Source of the DNA: Spirillospora albida
GTDB taxonomy: Bacteria; Actinomycetota; Actinomycetes; Streptosporangiales; Streptosporangiaceae
NCBI RefSeq assembly: GCF_000718255.1
Contig: NZ_JOFJ01000023.1
Location: forward strand, 16,803-80,802
Direction of reading: 5' to 3'
Length of the DNA stretch: 64,000 nucleotides
Position 1 is the stretch's first letter. The number at the start of each line of letters is the position of its first letter. Below are positions 8,708-17,252 of the stretch, piece after piece. Below the pieces are notes generated by a model. The model had not been told where the DNA came from. It saw only the letters and a list, made by a program, of their open reading frames with translations, and did not search any database. Made by a program: the position numbers and the translations under genes.

Positions 8708-8830
8708 TCTGACGTGCGGACGGACCCTGCCTCGGGTGTGTGTGGGGCCTCACGCTTGGGTCCGGCAAGGCGGGGGATGGTTCCGGTGTTGTCACGGATA
8801 CGCCGTAATGACGCGGAAGGAGCCCCAACG

Positions 8831-9298
8831 ATGGCGACGGTCACGAGCCCTCTGCCCGACAAGGCCAAGAAGGCCGCCGGAGAGGCCCTGCAGGGCGCTC
8901 TCATCGATCTGATCGACCTGGGCCTGCTCGCGAAGCAGGCGCACTGGAACCTGACCGGCCGCAACTTCAAGGTCGTCCACGAGCACCTGGACGAGATCGT
9001 CACCCTCGCCCGGCAGGCCCAGGACGATGTCGCGGAACGTGCCGTGACGATCGGCGTCAACCCCGACGGCCGGTCCCGCACGGTCGCCGACCGCACGGAA
9101 CTGGACCAGCTTGAGGCCGGCTACCTCGCCGACGACAAGGTCGCGGCCGCGATCACCGGCCTGCTCGCCCAGATCATCGCCCGTTTCCGCGGCCACATCG
9201 CGGCCACGGAGGAAGCCGACCCGGTCAGCCAGGACCTTCTGATCGGCGTCACCGCCGAGCTGGAGAAGCAGCACTGGATGTTCCAGGCCCAGAGCTGA
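8831..9298 (+). CDS. dps: Dps-family DNA-binding ferritin-like protein
   Basis: This 155-residue protein matches the Dps dodecamer subunit, which oxidises and stores iron and protects DNA under stress. The di-iron ferroxidase signature KQAHWNLTGRNF...HEHLDEI is at about residues 34-58, where the His, Asp and Glu ligands of the inter-subunit site sit. The C-terminus ends LEKQHWMFQAQS, characteristic of the family. The ATG is preceded by AAGGAG at 9 bases. S. coelicolor DpsC (SCO5756) occupies the same chromosomal neighbourhood, so this may be its orthologue. It faces the nei gene head-on. Confidence 0.92.
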   Translation: MATVTSPLPDKAKKAAGEALQGALIDLIDLGLLAKQAHWNLTGRNFKVVHEHLDEIVTLARQAQDDVAERAVTIGVNPDGRSRTVADRTELDQLEAGYLADDKVAAAITGLLAQIIARFRGHIAATEEADPVSQDLLIGVTAELEKQHWMFQAQS

Positions 9299-9446
9299 TC
9301 GCGGTGCCCTCGGCCGCCCCCTTCCCAAGGGCGCGGCGGTGCGGTCGCCGCATCGCCGCGGCCCGACCGGGGGCGCTCCGCGCGATCGGTCTCCCGCTCC
9401 GCTCGTAACCGGCTCCGCTCGCGGTCCAGGTCGTCGACGGCCGAGG

Positions 9447-10238
9447 TCAGGGCCGGGGTGGTTGGCATCGGGGGCACCAGTAGGTGATTCTGCTCTGCCT
9501 CGCCTCGCCCTGGTCTCGGCGTTCGACGCGGGTGCCGCAGCGGCGGCAGGGGCGGCCCGCCCGGCCGTAGACCCAGTGCTCGTGGCCGCGGCGCAGGTCG
9601 CCCGTGGTGATGTGGCCGTGGCGGGCCTTGTTGGCGTCCAGGAGCCGGTGGGCGAGTTCCACCACGTCCGCGAGTTCCGGGACCTCCTGGACTGGTGTCC
9701 AAGGGTGGACGCCGCGGAGGAACAGGATCTCCGCCTTGTAGACGTTGCCGATGCCCGCCAGGCACGCCTGGTCGAGGAGCGCCTCCCCGATGGCGCGCTC
9801 CGGCCGCACCATCAGGCGCCGGACGGACTCGGTGGCGAGAGCGCCGTTCCAGAGCGGGTTGAGGAGGTCGGGGCCGAGGTGCCCGACGGCCTGGTCCTCG
9901 TTCTCCGTGCGCAGCAGTTCCACGACGCCCAGGGACGTGCCTATCGCCATCTGCTCGGCGTTCCCCAGCACGAGGCGCACCCGATGGTCCGTGGGCGGTG
10001 GGCCGGCGGGGCGGATGTGCCAGCGGCCCTCCATCCTGAGGTGCGTGTGGACGGTCAGGCCGCCCTCGACGCGGATGAGGAGGTGCTTGCCGCGTGGCAC
10101 GGCCTCCAGGACGGCCCGTCCGCGCAGGTCGGCGCCGGCGAAGCGCGGGACCCGGAAGTCCGAGCGGGTCAGGGTGCGCCCGGCCAGAGCCCGGTGCAGG
10201 TTCCGCGCGGCCAGCCAGACGTTGTCGCCCTCGGGCAC
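9447..10238 (-). CDS. nei: Endonuclease VIII / Fpg-Nei family DNA glycosylase
   Basis: This base-excision repair enzyme has 263 residues. It starts Met-Pro-Glu-Gly-Asp, so after Met removal the catalytic N-terminal Pro and Glu are in place for glycosylase/AP-lyase chemistry. The start MPEGDNVW...ALAGRTLTRSDFRVPR is the actinobacterial Nei2-like type rather than MutM. The helix-two-turn-helix lies at about 150-200. A C-terminal zinc finger at about 228-260 has four cysteines in a CxxC...CxxC arrangement (RPCRRCGTR, then YWCPRCQ). It lies 12 bases downstream of the Rrf2 gene and is probably cotranscribed with it. The substrate range (oxidised pyrimidines) is inferred from the family. Confidence 0.88.
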   Translation of the reverse strand: MPEGDNVWLAARNLHRALAGRTLTRSDFRVPRFAGADLRGRAVLEAVPRGKHLLIRVEGGLTVHTHLRMEGRWHIRPAGPPPTDHRVRLVLGNAEQMAIGTSLGVVELLRTENEDQAVGHLGPDLLNPLWNGALATESVRRLMVRPERAIGEALLDQACLAGIGNVYKAEILFLRGVHPWTPVQEVPELADVVELAHRLLDANKARHGHITTGDLRRGHEHWVYGRAGRPCRRCGTRVERRDQGEARQSRITYWCPRCQPPRP

Positions 10239-10250
10239 GTCACCGCCTCC

Positions 10251-10715
10251 TCAGAGGAACGAGGGGCTCTCCCAGGCGGAGGGGTCCTCGGTGAGGGCGT
10301 GGACCGGGGGCGGCAGCTCGCCCGCCGCGATGTGCGCGAGCGTGACGGACTCGAGGATGGAGCGCTCGCTGGCGCGCAGCGCGATCCACACGTCCTGCAG
10401 GGACTTCGCCGGACCGGTGTACCCGACGTGCTCGGGGCGCTCGCCCCGGACGCCGAGCAGGGGGCCGTCGATGGCGCGGATGATGTCGGCGAGGGCGATG
10501 TCGGCCGCGGGCTTGGCCAGCCAGTAGCCGCCCTCCGGCCCGCGCTGGCTCCGGACGAGCCCGGACCGGCGCAGCTGGCCGAGGATGTTCTCGAGGAATT
10601 TGGGCGGGATCTGCTGCGCTTCCGCGAGCTGGACGGCGGTCACCGGGTGGTTCCCGGCCACCGCCAGCTCCGCGGCGGCGCGCAAGGCGTAGTCGACCCG
10701 GGCGGACAATCGCAT
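10251..10715 (-). CDS. Rrf2-family transcriptional regulator lacking cysteines
   Basis: This Rrf2/IscR-type winged-helix protein of 154 residues has the motif MRLSARVDYALRAAAELA at the start, the recognition helix at about 25-50 (VTAVQLAEAQQIPPKFLENI), and the GGYWLAKP wing. There is no Cys in the whole protein, so it cannot bind an Fe-S cluster as IscR, NsrR or RsrR do. Its signal must be different or absent. It precedes nei by 12 bases. The start at 10715 is chosen because it begins the family motif and a GATAAT box lies just upstream. A role in controlling the repair gene is inference from the shared operon. Confidence 0.85.
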   Translation of the reverse strand: MRLSARVDYALRAAAELAVAGNHPVTAVQLAEAQQIPPKFLENILGQLRRSGLVRSQRGPEGGYWLAKPAADIALADIIRAIDGPLLGVRGERPEHVGYTGPAKSLQDVWIALRASERSILESVTLAHIAAGELPPPVHALTEDPSAWESPSFL

Positions 10716-10721
10716 GTGGTC

Positions 10722-10753
10722 ATTATCCCTTGCCGATGGGACTGGTCGGACTA
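10722..10753 (-). promoter_or_regulatory. Promoter of rrf2-nei with candidate operator
   Basis: On the minus strand GATAAT (10727-10722) is a good -10 just 6 bases before the ATG. About 15 bases further upstream TAGTCCGACCA (10753-10743) is an 11-base palindrome with one mismatch. Rrf2 proteins often bind such short dyads in their own promoter. Both assignments are by eye only. Confidence 0.4.
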
Positions 10754-10826
10754 ACCGCCCCGAGAGGGGGCGTGACGTGCCCGCGCGCACCGGGTGAGGG
10801 AACCGCGCGGGCCCGCCACGGGTCTG

Positions 10827-12266
10827 TCAGGCCAGGCCCAGGAGCTCCGCCGCCGCCTGGGCGTTGGCGTTGGCGGCGCCGTAGGTGGCCAGGTAGGTGC
10901 CCGCGCCGGGGCGCCAGACGGGGAGGCCCATCTCCACGACGATCGCGTCGGGGCGCGCGCCGAGCAGGGTCCTCGTCAGTTCGCGCTGTGCGGGGTGGCG
11001 GTGGGCGTCGCGCAGGACGATCACCAGGCCGCGGCCGGTGGCACGTTCCAGGAGGCTGCTCGCCTGCTCGCCGCCGTCCGCCTGGACGGCGTCCTCGGCC
11101 CACGGGCGCAGTCCCCAGGGGGTCGGGCCCACGGCGATGTTGCCGGACGACTCCATCTCCACGACGAGGGGCGGGGTGCCGTTCCAGCCGGGGAGGGAGC
11201 CCGTCACCCGGACGGCGCGGCGGGCGGCGTCCAGGCCGGCGGAGCGGTCGATCTCCGCCGGGGGATGGCCGGCGAGCCAGGTGCGGAGGGCGCGCGTGCG
11301 TTCCGCGGCGGCGGCCAGGTGCTCGGCGGGGAGGCGGCCCACGCGGACCGCCTTGATCATCGCGTCCAGGGTCGCCTGGAGGGTCTCGGCGTGCTCGCGG
11401 GGGCCGAGGCAGAGGAGGTCGGCGCCCGCGATCAAGGCGCGGACGGCGGCCTCGGGGATGCCGATCTCGCCGCTGGCGCCCTTCATGTCGAGCGCGTCGG
11501 TGACGATGACGCCCTCGAACCCGAGATGGTCGCGGAGCAGGCCGGTGATCGCGGCGTGCGACAGGGTGGCCGGGGCGCCGCCGGTGATCGCGGGCAGGTT
11601 GAGGTGCCCGGTCATCACCGCGCGGGCGCCGGCCGCGATCGCCGCCCGGAACGGGACGAGCTCGCGGCGGTCCAGCAGGTCCAGGTCGGCGTCGACGAGC
11701 GGGACCGCGAGGTGGGAGTCCTCGACGGTGGCGCCGTGGCCGGGGAAGTGCTTCGCGCAGGCCGCGACGCCCGCCTCCTGCGTCCCGGTGACGGCCGCGG
11801 CGGCGTGCCGGGCGACGACGCCCGGGTCGGAGCCGAACGACCGGGTTCCGATGACGGGGTTGTCATCGGCCGTGTTCACGTCCGCGGACGGGGCGAAGTT
11901 CAGGTTGACGCCGACCGCGGCGAGCTCGGCTCCCATCGACCGGTACACGCGGCGGGTCAGCTCCGGGTCGTCGACCGCGCCGAGCGCGGCGTTCCCCGGG
12001 TAGGGGCTGCCGGTCGCGTGCCCGCCGAGCCGGGTGACGTCCCCGCCCTCCTCGTCGATGGTGACGATCGGGTCGGCGACGTCCCGCATCCGTGCGGTGA
12101 GCGCGGCGAGCGACTCCGGGCTCGGGACGTTCCCGGTCAGCGCGAACAGCGTGACGCCGCCGAGGCCCTTCTCCAGTTCGGCGAGCAGCCAGCCGGGAGC
12201 GGTCGCGCCGGGGAACGAGGGGAGCAGGGTGCCGCGGGCGAGCCGCGCGATGTCGTCGCCGGTCAC
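10827..12266 (-). CDS. Glycoside hydrolase family 3, beta-N-acetylhexosaminidase (NagZ-like)
   Basis: This 479-residue GH3 enzyme probably releases N-acetylglucosamine from chito-oligosaccharides or muropeptide sugars in the cytoplasm; no signal peptide is visible. The NagZ signature KHFPGHG-x4-DSH is at 172-185, with the His/Asp dyad used as acid-base in the NagZ subfamily. The nucleophile is D257 in VTDALDM. A further C-terminal domain (about 330-479) follows, so it is the two-domain type rather than the short NagZ of about 340 residues. Its GTG start overlaps the stop of the upstream permease (GTGA), making it the last gene of the sugar-transport operon. Streptomyces dasABC is likewise followed by such an enzyme. 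Substrate is inferred from this pairing. Confidence 0.87.
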   Translation of the reverse strand: MTGDDIARLARGTLLPSFPGATAPGWLLAELEKGLGGVTLFALTGNVPSPESLAALTARMRDVADPIVTIDEEGGDVTRLGGHATGSPYPGNAALGAVDDPELTRRVYRSMGAELAAVGVNLNFAPSADVNTADDNPVIGTRSFGSDPGVVARHAAAAVTGTQEAGVAACAKHFPGHGATVEDSHLAVPLVDADLDLLDRRELVPFRAAIAAGARAVMTGHLNLPAITGGAPATLSHAAITGLLRDHLGFEGVIVTDALDMKGASGEIGIPEAAVRALIAGADLLCLGPREHAETLQATLDAMIKAVRVGRLPAEHLAAAAERTRALRTWLAGHPPAEIDRSAGLDAARRAVRVTGSLPGWNGTPPLVVEMESSGNIAVGPTPWGLRPWAEDAVQADGGEQASSLLERATGRGLVIVLRDAHRHPAQRELTRTLLGARPDAIVVEMGLPVWRPGAGTYLATYGAANANAQAAAELLGLA

Positions 12267-13099
12267 CCCTTCACCGCCCCGGCGGTCAGCCCGGACACCA
12301 TGCGGCGCTGGACGAAGAGGAAGAACACGATGACGGGAATGGTGAGCAGCGTGGACGCTGCCATGATCGGCCCCCAGGCGTTGCCGCTGCGTCCGAAGAA
12401 GAACTGCAGCATGATCGGCAGGGTGTACTTGCCCTGGTCGTCCAGGAACGTGTAGGCGAAGATGAACTCGTTCCAGGCGGTGATGAACGAGAAGATGCTG
12501 GTCGCGACGAGCCCCGGCGCGACGAGGGGGAGCAGGACGGTGAAGAACGTCCGGATCGGCCCGGCGCCGTCGATCGCGGCGGCCTCCTCCAGCTCCTTCG
12601 GGACGGCCGCGACGAAGCCGCGCAGCATCCAGATCGCGAACGGCACCGCGAACCCGATGTAGACGAGGACCAGGCCGGGCAGGCTGTCCAGCATCCCGAG
12701 CTTCTTGAGGTCGAGGAACAGCGGGATGACCAGGGCCTCCAGCGGCACCATCTGGACGACCAGCAGCATCACGAGGAACGTCGTCCGGAACCGGAAGCGG
12801 AACCGCGCGACGGCGGTCGCGGCGAGGAGCGCGAGCAGGCTCGACACGACGACGGTGACGAGCGCGAGGACGGCGCTGTTGCGGAAGTACGCCCAGAACG
12901 ACACCTCCGCGATGCCGCCGTTGAGCACGAGGTCGAAGTGCTCCAGCGTCGGATGCGCCGGCAGCGGCCTCGGGGTGGTGCTGAATATCTCGGTGTTCGG
13001 CTTGAACGCGGTGGACGCCATCCAGAAGACGGGGAAGACGGCCAGGACGAAGACGACCAGCCCCGTCGCGTTCAGCAGGTATCTCCGGGCGCGCTTCAC
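12263..13099 (-). CDS. Sugar ABC transporter permease, MalG type
   Basis: This inner-membrane permease has 278 residues and six hydrophobic segments. The cytoplasmic EAA loop, which docks the ATPase, is at about 185-205 (ELEEAAAIDGAGPIRTFFTVLLP). The protein ends with the usual RRMVSGLTAGAVKG tail of carbohydrate-uptake-1 permeases. The GTG start at 13099 overlaps the stop of the previous permease by four bases, and its own stop overlaps nagZ, so the operon is tightly coupled. A longer open frame extends upstream inside the neighbouring gene but is only a shadow. Confidence 0.9.
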   Translation of the reverse strand: MKRARRYLLNATGLVVFVLAVFPVFWMASTAFKPNTEIFSTTPRPLPAHPTLEHFDLVLNGGIAEVSFWAYFRNSAVLALVTVVVSSLLALLAATAVARFRFRFRTTFLVMLLVVQMVPLEALVIPLFLDLKKLGMLDSLPGLVLVYIGFAVPFAIWMLRGFVAAVPKELEEAAAIDGAGPIRTFFTVLLPLVAPGLVATSIFSFITAWNEFIFAYTFLDDQGKYTLPIMLQFFFGRSGNAWGPIMAASTLLTIPVIVFFLFVQRRMVSGLTAGAVKG

Positions 13100-14064
13100 T
13101 TCGTCTCCCCCTGACGGACCATCACGCGGACGTACAGCGCCGTGACCACGAGCAGGATCATGGTGAGGACCAGCGCGATCGCCGAGCCCATGCCGAGCTT
13201 GGGATTGAGGGACCCGAACGCCTCGGAGAACGCGTACAGCGACAGGTTGAAGGCGTCGCGGTTCGCCAGCCCGGACATGATGAACAGCTGGGTGAACACC
13301 TTGAAGTCCCAGATCACGCTCATGACGAGCAGGACCATGAAGATCGGCTTGAGCAGCGGGTAGGTGATGCTCCAGAACGTCCGCCACGGGCCGGACCCGT
13401 CCACCCGCGCCGCCTCGTACAGCTCGCTCGGCACGCTCTTCAGGCCCGCGAGGACGGACACCGCGACGAACGGGCACGACTGCCACACCACGCACACCGT
13501 GAGGACGGTGTAGGTCGACAGCGGCGTCGCGAACCAGTTGTGGTCGGCCCAGCCGCCGCCGATCAGCGCGTCCGGCAGAAGGTCCAGGCACCAGTTGACC
13601 AGGCCGCCGGTCGTGCCGAACAGCCAGGAGAAGATGATCGCGGCGGTGACCGGCGGGGTCGCCCAGGCGATCATGACGCCGCCCGAGACGAACGCCGACA
13701 TCCGCTTGCCGAGCTTGTTGAGCAGCAGCCCGACCAGCGTCCCGACCAGCATCGTCAGCGTCACCGCGACCACCGCGAACAGCACGGTGTTGCGGAACGT
13801 CTGCCAGAAGAACGGGTCGCTGAGGATCTTGTCGAAGTTCTCGGTGCCGACCTGCTCGGCGGGCTCGCCGCGGAGCTGGCGGTTGCCGACCTTCTGGAAC
13901 GACATGATCCCGATCTGGACCATCGGCCAGAACATCAGCAGGGCGATCACGATCACGGTGGGCGCGATCAGCAGGTACGGCCCGAGGCGGGGCCGGCGGC
14001 GGATGCGGGCGCCGGCGGCCTTGCGGCCCGGCGGCTTGCGCACCGCGGGTGCGGTGTCGAGCAT
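13096..14064 (-). CDS. Sugar ABC transporter permease, MalF type
   Basis: This partner permease of 322 residues has a basic N-terminus, six membrane segments and an EAA loop at about 225-250 (SELYEAARVDGSGPWRTFWSITYP). It lies 59 bases after the binding-protein gene. No ATP-binding subunit is present anywhere in the cluster. In actinobacteria such importers are commonly energised by a shared MsiK-type ATPase encoded elsewhere, and that is the likely case here. Confidence 0.9.
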   Translation of the reverse strand: MLDTAPAVRKPPGRKAAGARIRRRPRLGPYLLIAPTVIVIALLMFWPMVQIGIMSFQKVGNRQLRGEPAEQVGTENFDKILSDPFFWQTFRNTVLFAVVAVTLTMLVGTLVGLLLNKLGKRMSAFVSGGVMIAWATPPVTAAIIFSWLFGTTGGLVNWCLDLLPDALIGGGWADHNWFATPLSTYTVLTVCVVWQSCPFVAVSVLAGLKSVPSELYEAARVDGSGPWRTFWSITYPLLKPIFMVLLVMSVIWDFKVFTQLFIMSGLANRDAFNLSLYAFSEAFGSLNPKLGMGSAIALVLTMILLVVTALYVRVMVRQGETK

Positions 14065-14123
14065 GGGCGGTTCCGATCGACGGTGACGGGCGGGAGTCGG
14101 CCGGGACGGTCCCGTGCCTGCGG

Positions 14124-15389
14124 CTACGGGTTGAGCAGGGTGTTGGCCTGCTCGTTGGCCTTCTTCAGCTCCCCGTCCGCGGACTTGCCCTGCATGATGG
14201 CCTTCACCGCGTTCGGCAGGACCTTCTTCGCCTGCTCGAACTCACCCCAGCCGGCGCTGATCGGGGTGAACTTGGTGTTGGTCGCGATCTGGGTGAAGAT
14301 CTCCAGCTTCGGGTCGGTGAACTTCACGTCCGACCGCATGGAGGAGAAGCCGCTGTAGTCGGCCCACGCCTTGGCGTTCTTGGCGTTGTTCAGGACGGTG
14401 ATGTAGTCGAACGCCGCGCCCTTGGCCTTGCTGTCCTTCCAGACGGCGAGGTCGGAGCCGCCCGCCATGACGGGCGCGTTGCCGCCGGTCTTGGTCGGGA
14501 TCGGGAAGACGCCCCACTTCCCGGCGTCCTTCTCGGAGATCTTCTTCATCTCCTTGAGGGCCCAGCTGCCGTCGATGTACATGCCGAGCTTGCCGAGAGC
14601 GAAGTCCCGCTGCGGGCCCTCGAGCTCGTTCTTGCCGATGTACTTCTCCGGGGCGACCTTCTCCTTGGAGACGAGACCGGCGTAGAAGTTCACGGCCTCG
14701 GCGGCCTGCGGCTGGTCGAGCCTGCCGGCCCACTTGCCGCCCTCCTTGACCGCGACCTCGCCGCCGTTGCCCCAGATGAAGCTGACGAGGGCGTTGGTCT
14801 GGTCGCTCGGCGCGCCGATGCCGGGGACCTTCTTCCCGTCCTGGATCTTCTTCGCGGCGGCCGTCAGGTCGGCCCAGGTCTTCGGCTGCTGGATGCCGAG
14901 CTCCTGGAACCAGTCCGTCCGGTACCAGATGCCGCGGACGCCGCCGTACCACGGCACCGCGTAGGTCTTGCCGTCCCCCTGGTCGTTGGCGAGGGCGGTC
15001 TTGTTCAGCGTCTTGCCGTCCGCCCAGCCGTCCAACTCGTCGGTGATGTCGGCGAGGTTGCCCTGCTCGATGTGGGACTGGACGTCGGTGTTGCCGAGCT
15101 CGGTGACGTCCGGGCCCTCACCGCCCGCCGCGGCCTTCTGGAACGTGGGGGCGACCTGCGGCCACGGCACGTACTTGATCTGGACGTCGGTGTTCGGGTG
15201 CTTCTGCTTGAACTCGGCCTCGACGCCGTCGAGGAACTTGGTCTGCTCGGGCGTCCCGTCGCCCATCATCCAGACCTTGAGCGTCGCCGGGTCCTTGCCC
15301 GCCGCGGAGTCGTCCTTGTCGTCACCGCCGCAGGCCGTGGCGGCCAGGGCGATCGCGGCCGCTGCGGCCACAACCTTGAAGTACTTCAC
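14124..15389 (-). CDS. Extracellular sugar-binding lipoprotein of an ABC importer
   Basis: This family-1 solute-binding protein has 421 residues. The GTG start gives a short signal peptide with lipobox ...LAATAC and lipidated C20, followed by an Asp/Ser-rich linker. The mature part contains the usual DLKVWMMGDG-like first strand and the Trp/Gly-rich ligand region of oligosaccharide binders (YAVPWYGGVRGIWYRTDW). A GGAAAGGA site precedes the start. The neighbouring permeases and NagZ-like hydrolase suggest GlcNAc or chito-oligosaccharides as ligand, comparable to DasA or NgcE; this is inference. A long leader of about 190 bases separates it from the predicted promoter. Confidence 0.88.
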   Translation of the reverse strand: MKYFKVVAAAAAIALAATACGGDDKDDSAAGKDPATLKVWMMGDGTPEQTKFLDGVEAEFKQKHPNTDVQIKYVPWPQVAPTFQKAAAGGEGPDVTELGNTDVQSHIEQGNLADITDELDGWADGKTLNKTALANDQGDGKTYAVPWYGGVRGIWYRTDWFQELGIQQPKTWADLTAAAKKIQDGKKVPGIGAPSDQTNALVSFIWGNGGEVAVKEGGKWAGRLDQPQAAEAVNFYAGLVSKEKVAPEKYIGKNELEGPQRDFALGKLGMYIDGSWALKEMKKISEKDAGKWGVFPIPTKTGGNAPVMAGGSDLAVWKDSKAKGAAFDYITVLNNAKNAKAWADYSGFSSMRSDVKFTDPKLEIFTQIATNTKFTPISAGWGEFEQAKKVLPNAVKAIMQGKSADGELKKANEQANTLLNP

Positions 15390-15580
15390 TGGTGAATCCT
15401 TTCCGGCATCCGCCTCGCGTGGCCTTGCTGGCCTGCGATGCCAGTGGAGCACGTGCCGACCCTTTAGGGTCCGACCATGCCCCCCTCGCTACCGCGTCGA
15501 TCGCGGGCGCCCTGCTCGCCAGTCGGCGTGTTGCGCGCGCCCCCGCCCCGGGGTGCCGGTGCGGTCGGCGCTGTGCGCGT

Positions 15581-15609
15581 AAACTAACAAGAAACTTTCC
15601 TAAATAAAA
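15581..15609. promoter_or_regulatory. Divergent promoter/operator region between the sugar operon and its ROK repressor
   Basis: This AT-rich island has the odd-centred palindrome GAAACTTTC at 15591-15599 inside AAGAAACTTTCCTAA, the kind of sequence bound by ROK/NagC-type repressors. On the minus strand TTTTAT (15609-15604) and TAGTTT (15586-15581), 17 bases apart, form a plausible promoter for the binding-protein gene that brackets the palindrome. The small hairpin CCGCT-CGTT-AGCGG (15610-15623) lies in the leader of the ROK gene. Confidence 0.6.
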
Positions 15610-15647
15610 CCGCTCGTTAGCGGATTGAGACATGGAGGTCCACCGGC

Positions 15648-16868
15648 ATGGCGAGACGCCCGGGAACGCCGCGGCTGCTGCGCGAGCTCAACGACCGCGC
15701 CGCGCTCGACCTTCTCGTCGAGCAGGGGCCCCTGACCCGCGCCCAGATCGGGGAGCACACCGGGCTGTCCAAGGTCACCGCGTCGCAGCTGCTGTCCCGG
15801 CTCGAGGAGCGCGGCCTCGTCGAGGTCGCGGGCGAGCAGGCCGGCGGCCGCGGCCCCAACGCCGCCCTCTACGCCGTCGTGCCGTCCGCGGCCTACGTCG
15901 CCGGGCTCGAGGTCGGGCCGGACGGCGTCACCGCCGGTGTCGCCGACATCACGGGGACGCTCGCCGCCCAGGTCACCGTGGACCCCAACGGCGCCGACGA
16001 CCCCGTGAGGACGGTGCACGACGCCGTCGTCAAGGCGTGCCGCTCGGCTCGCGTCGCCGTCGGCCGGCTCAGCGCCTTCGTGATCGGGACGCCCGGCGTC
16101 GTCGACCCGCGCTCCGGCGACGTCCAGTTCTCGTTCGACCTGCCGAGCTGGCACGAGGGCGTCCTCGCCGCCCTGAGGACCGACCTGCGCCGTCCCGTCA
16201 CGATCGAGAACGACGTCAACCTCGCCGCCGTCGCCGAACGCGCCTACGGCGCCGCCCGCGGCGCCGACGACTTCGCGCTGATGTGGCTCGACCGCGGCAT
16301 GGGCCTTTCGGTCATGCTCGGCGGCAGGCTGCACCGCGGCCGCTCCGGTGGCGCCGGCGAGATCGGCTACCTGCCCGTGCCCGGCGCGCCCCTCCCCATC
16401 GGCGCCGCCCGCCGCGGACCCGAGGACGAGGGCGTCACCGAATCGACGTCATGGGGCAAACCGGCCATCGCCGGCGGTTACGGTTCCCTGGTCGGCGCCG
16501 ACGCGGTCCGCGCCCTCGCCCACTCGCACGGCATCACCGAACCGACCGCCGTCGCCTGCGTCCGCGCCGCCGCCGAAGACGAGACGATGGGCGGCGCCTT
16601 CCTGGACGAACTCGCCGTCCGGATCTCCTACGGAGTGACCTCGGTCAACATCGTCCTGGACCCGGGCCTGGTGGTGCTGTCGGGCAGCCTGGGCAGCGCG
16701 GGCGGCGTCCCGCTCGCCTCCCGGATCGAGCGGACCGTCGGCCGCATCAGCCCCACCCGCCCCACCGTCGCCGTCACCCGCGTCGAGGGCAACCCCGTAC
16801 TGCGCGGCGCCCTGCACTCGGCCCTGGAGCAGGCCCGCGACGAGGTCTTCTCCGCCGACCCCGCCTGA
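15648..16868 (+). CDS. ROK-family transcriptional repressor
   Basis: This 406-residue ROK regulator has an N-terminal winged helix (about 10-65; LDLLVEQGPLTRAQIGEHTGLS) and a C-terminal sugar-kinase-like fold (about 80-400) with the GTPGVVDPRSG and IENDVNLAAVAE motifs. The zinc-binding CxCGxxGCxE cluster that normally follows GEIGH is missing. The sequence reads GEIGYLPVPGAPLPIG, with Tyr for the usual His and no cysteines. It therefore looks like a pure sugar sensor without kinase activity. GGAGGT lies 9 bases before the ATG. It is divergent from the GlcNAc-type ABC operon, where S. coelicolor uses the GntR protein DasR. Control of the operon is inferred from position and the palindrome between them. 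Confidence 0.88.
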   Translation: MARRPGTPRLLRELNDRAALDLLVEQGPLTRAQIGEHTGLSKVTASQLLSRLEERGLVEVAGEQAGGRGPNAALYAVVPSAAYVAGLEVGPDGVTAGVADITGTLAAQVTVDPNGADDPVRTVHDAVVKACRSARVAVGRLSAFVIGTPGVVDPRSGDVQFSFDLPSWHEGVLAALRTDLRRPVTIENDVNLAAVAERAYGAARGADDFALMWLDRGMGLSVMLGGRLHRGRSGGAGEIGYLPVPGAPLPIGAARRGPEDEGVTESTSWGKPAIAGGYGSLVGADAVRALAHSHGITEPTAVACVRAAAEDETMGGAFLDELAVRISYGVTSVNIVLDPGLVVLSGSLGSAGGVPLASRIERTVGRISPTRPTVAVTRVEGNPVLRGALHSALEQARDEVFSADPA

Positions 16869-16890
16869 CCCCGCCGGGCGGCGGCCCGCG

Positions 16891-17088
16891 CTACTTCGGT
16901 GCCGCCGGGACCGGCGCGGGCCGGTCGCTGCGGCGTGGATCGCTCAAGGCGCGGTCGATGAGCGTCCGGCTGATGATCTGGCGCTTGCGCCGCTGGGCGG
17001 CGGCCAGCCGAGCCGTAGGTGTCATGGTGAAACCCCGTTCCGCGGTGGCGCTTTCCCCGTCGGCCACCGCAACCCCGTAGGCACCCAT
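16891..17088 (-). CDS. Small hypothetical basic protein
   Basis: This 65-codon frame lies opposite to both neighbours in the gap between the ROK gene and secA2. Third positions are mostly G or C, as in real genes here, and the centre (TARLAAAQRRKRQIISRTLIDRALSD is the region, residues about 25-50) is a plausible amphipathic, Arg-rich helix. No good ribosome-binding site precedes either the ATG at 17088 or the in-frame ATG at 17025, which would give 44 residues. I do not recognise a family. It could be a chance frame. Confidence 0.4.
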   Translation of the reverse strand: MGAYGVAVADGESATAERGFTMTPTARLAAAQRRKRQIISRTLIDRALSDPRRSDRPAPVPAAPK

Positions 17089-17252
17089 GGTCTCAGAGAT
17101 CGTGCTTGCGGAGGCTCCATCCGGAGAATGAGATCGGGCTCAGACTTCCTGCCGATGCGGCCCTGACGTCCCGGATCGCACCTGGGATCATGGGAACGAC
17201 GGGCATTCCGCGCCCGTTGGGGGAACCGTGACCGAGCGAACGAGGGGACGCC

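Noticed and set aside
8779..8801. Stress-sigma (SigB-like) promoter before dps, GGTT-N13-GGATAC
   Set aside because: The -10 differs from GGGTAT at two positions and the spacing is short; too weak to annotate as a site.
15632..17080. Long Arg/Pro-rich frame overlapping the ROK gene
   Set aside because: Same-strand frame shift of the ROK gene with a nonsense product; the ROK frame has a good ribosome-binding site and clear motifs.
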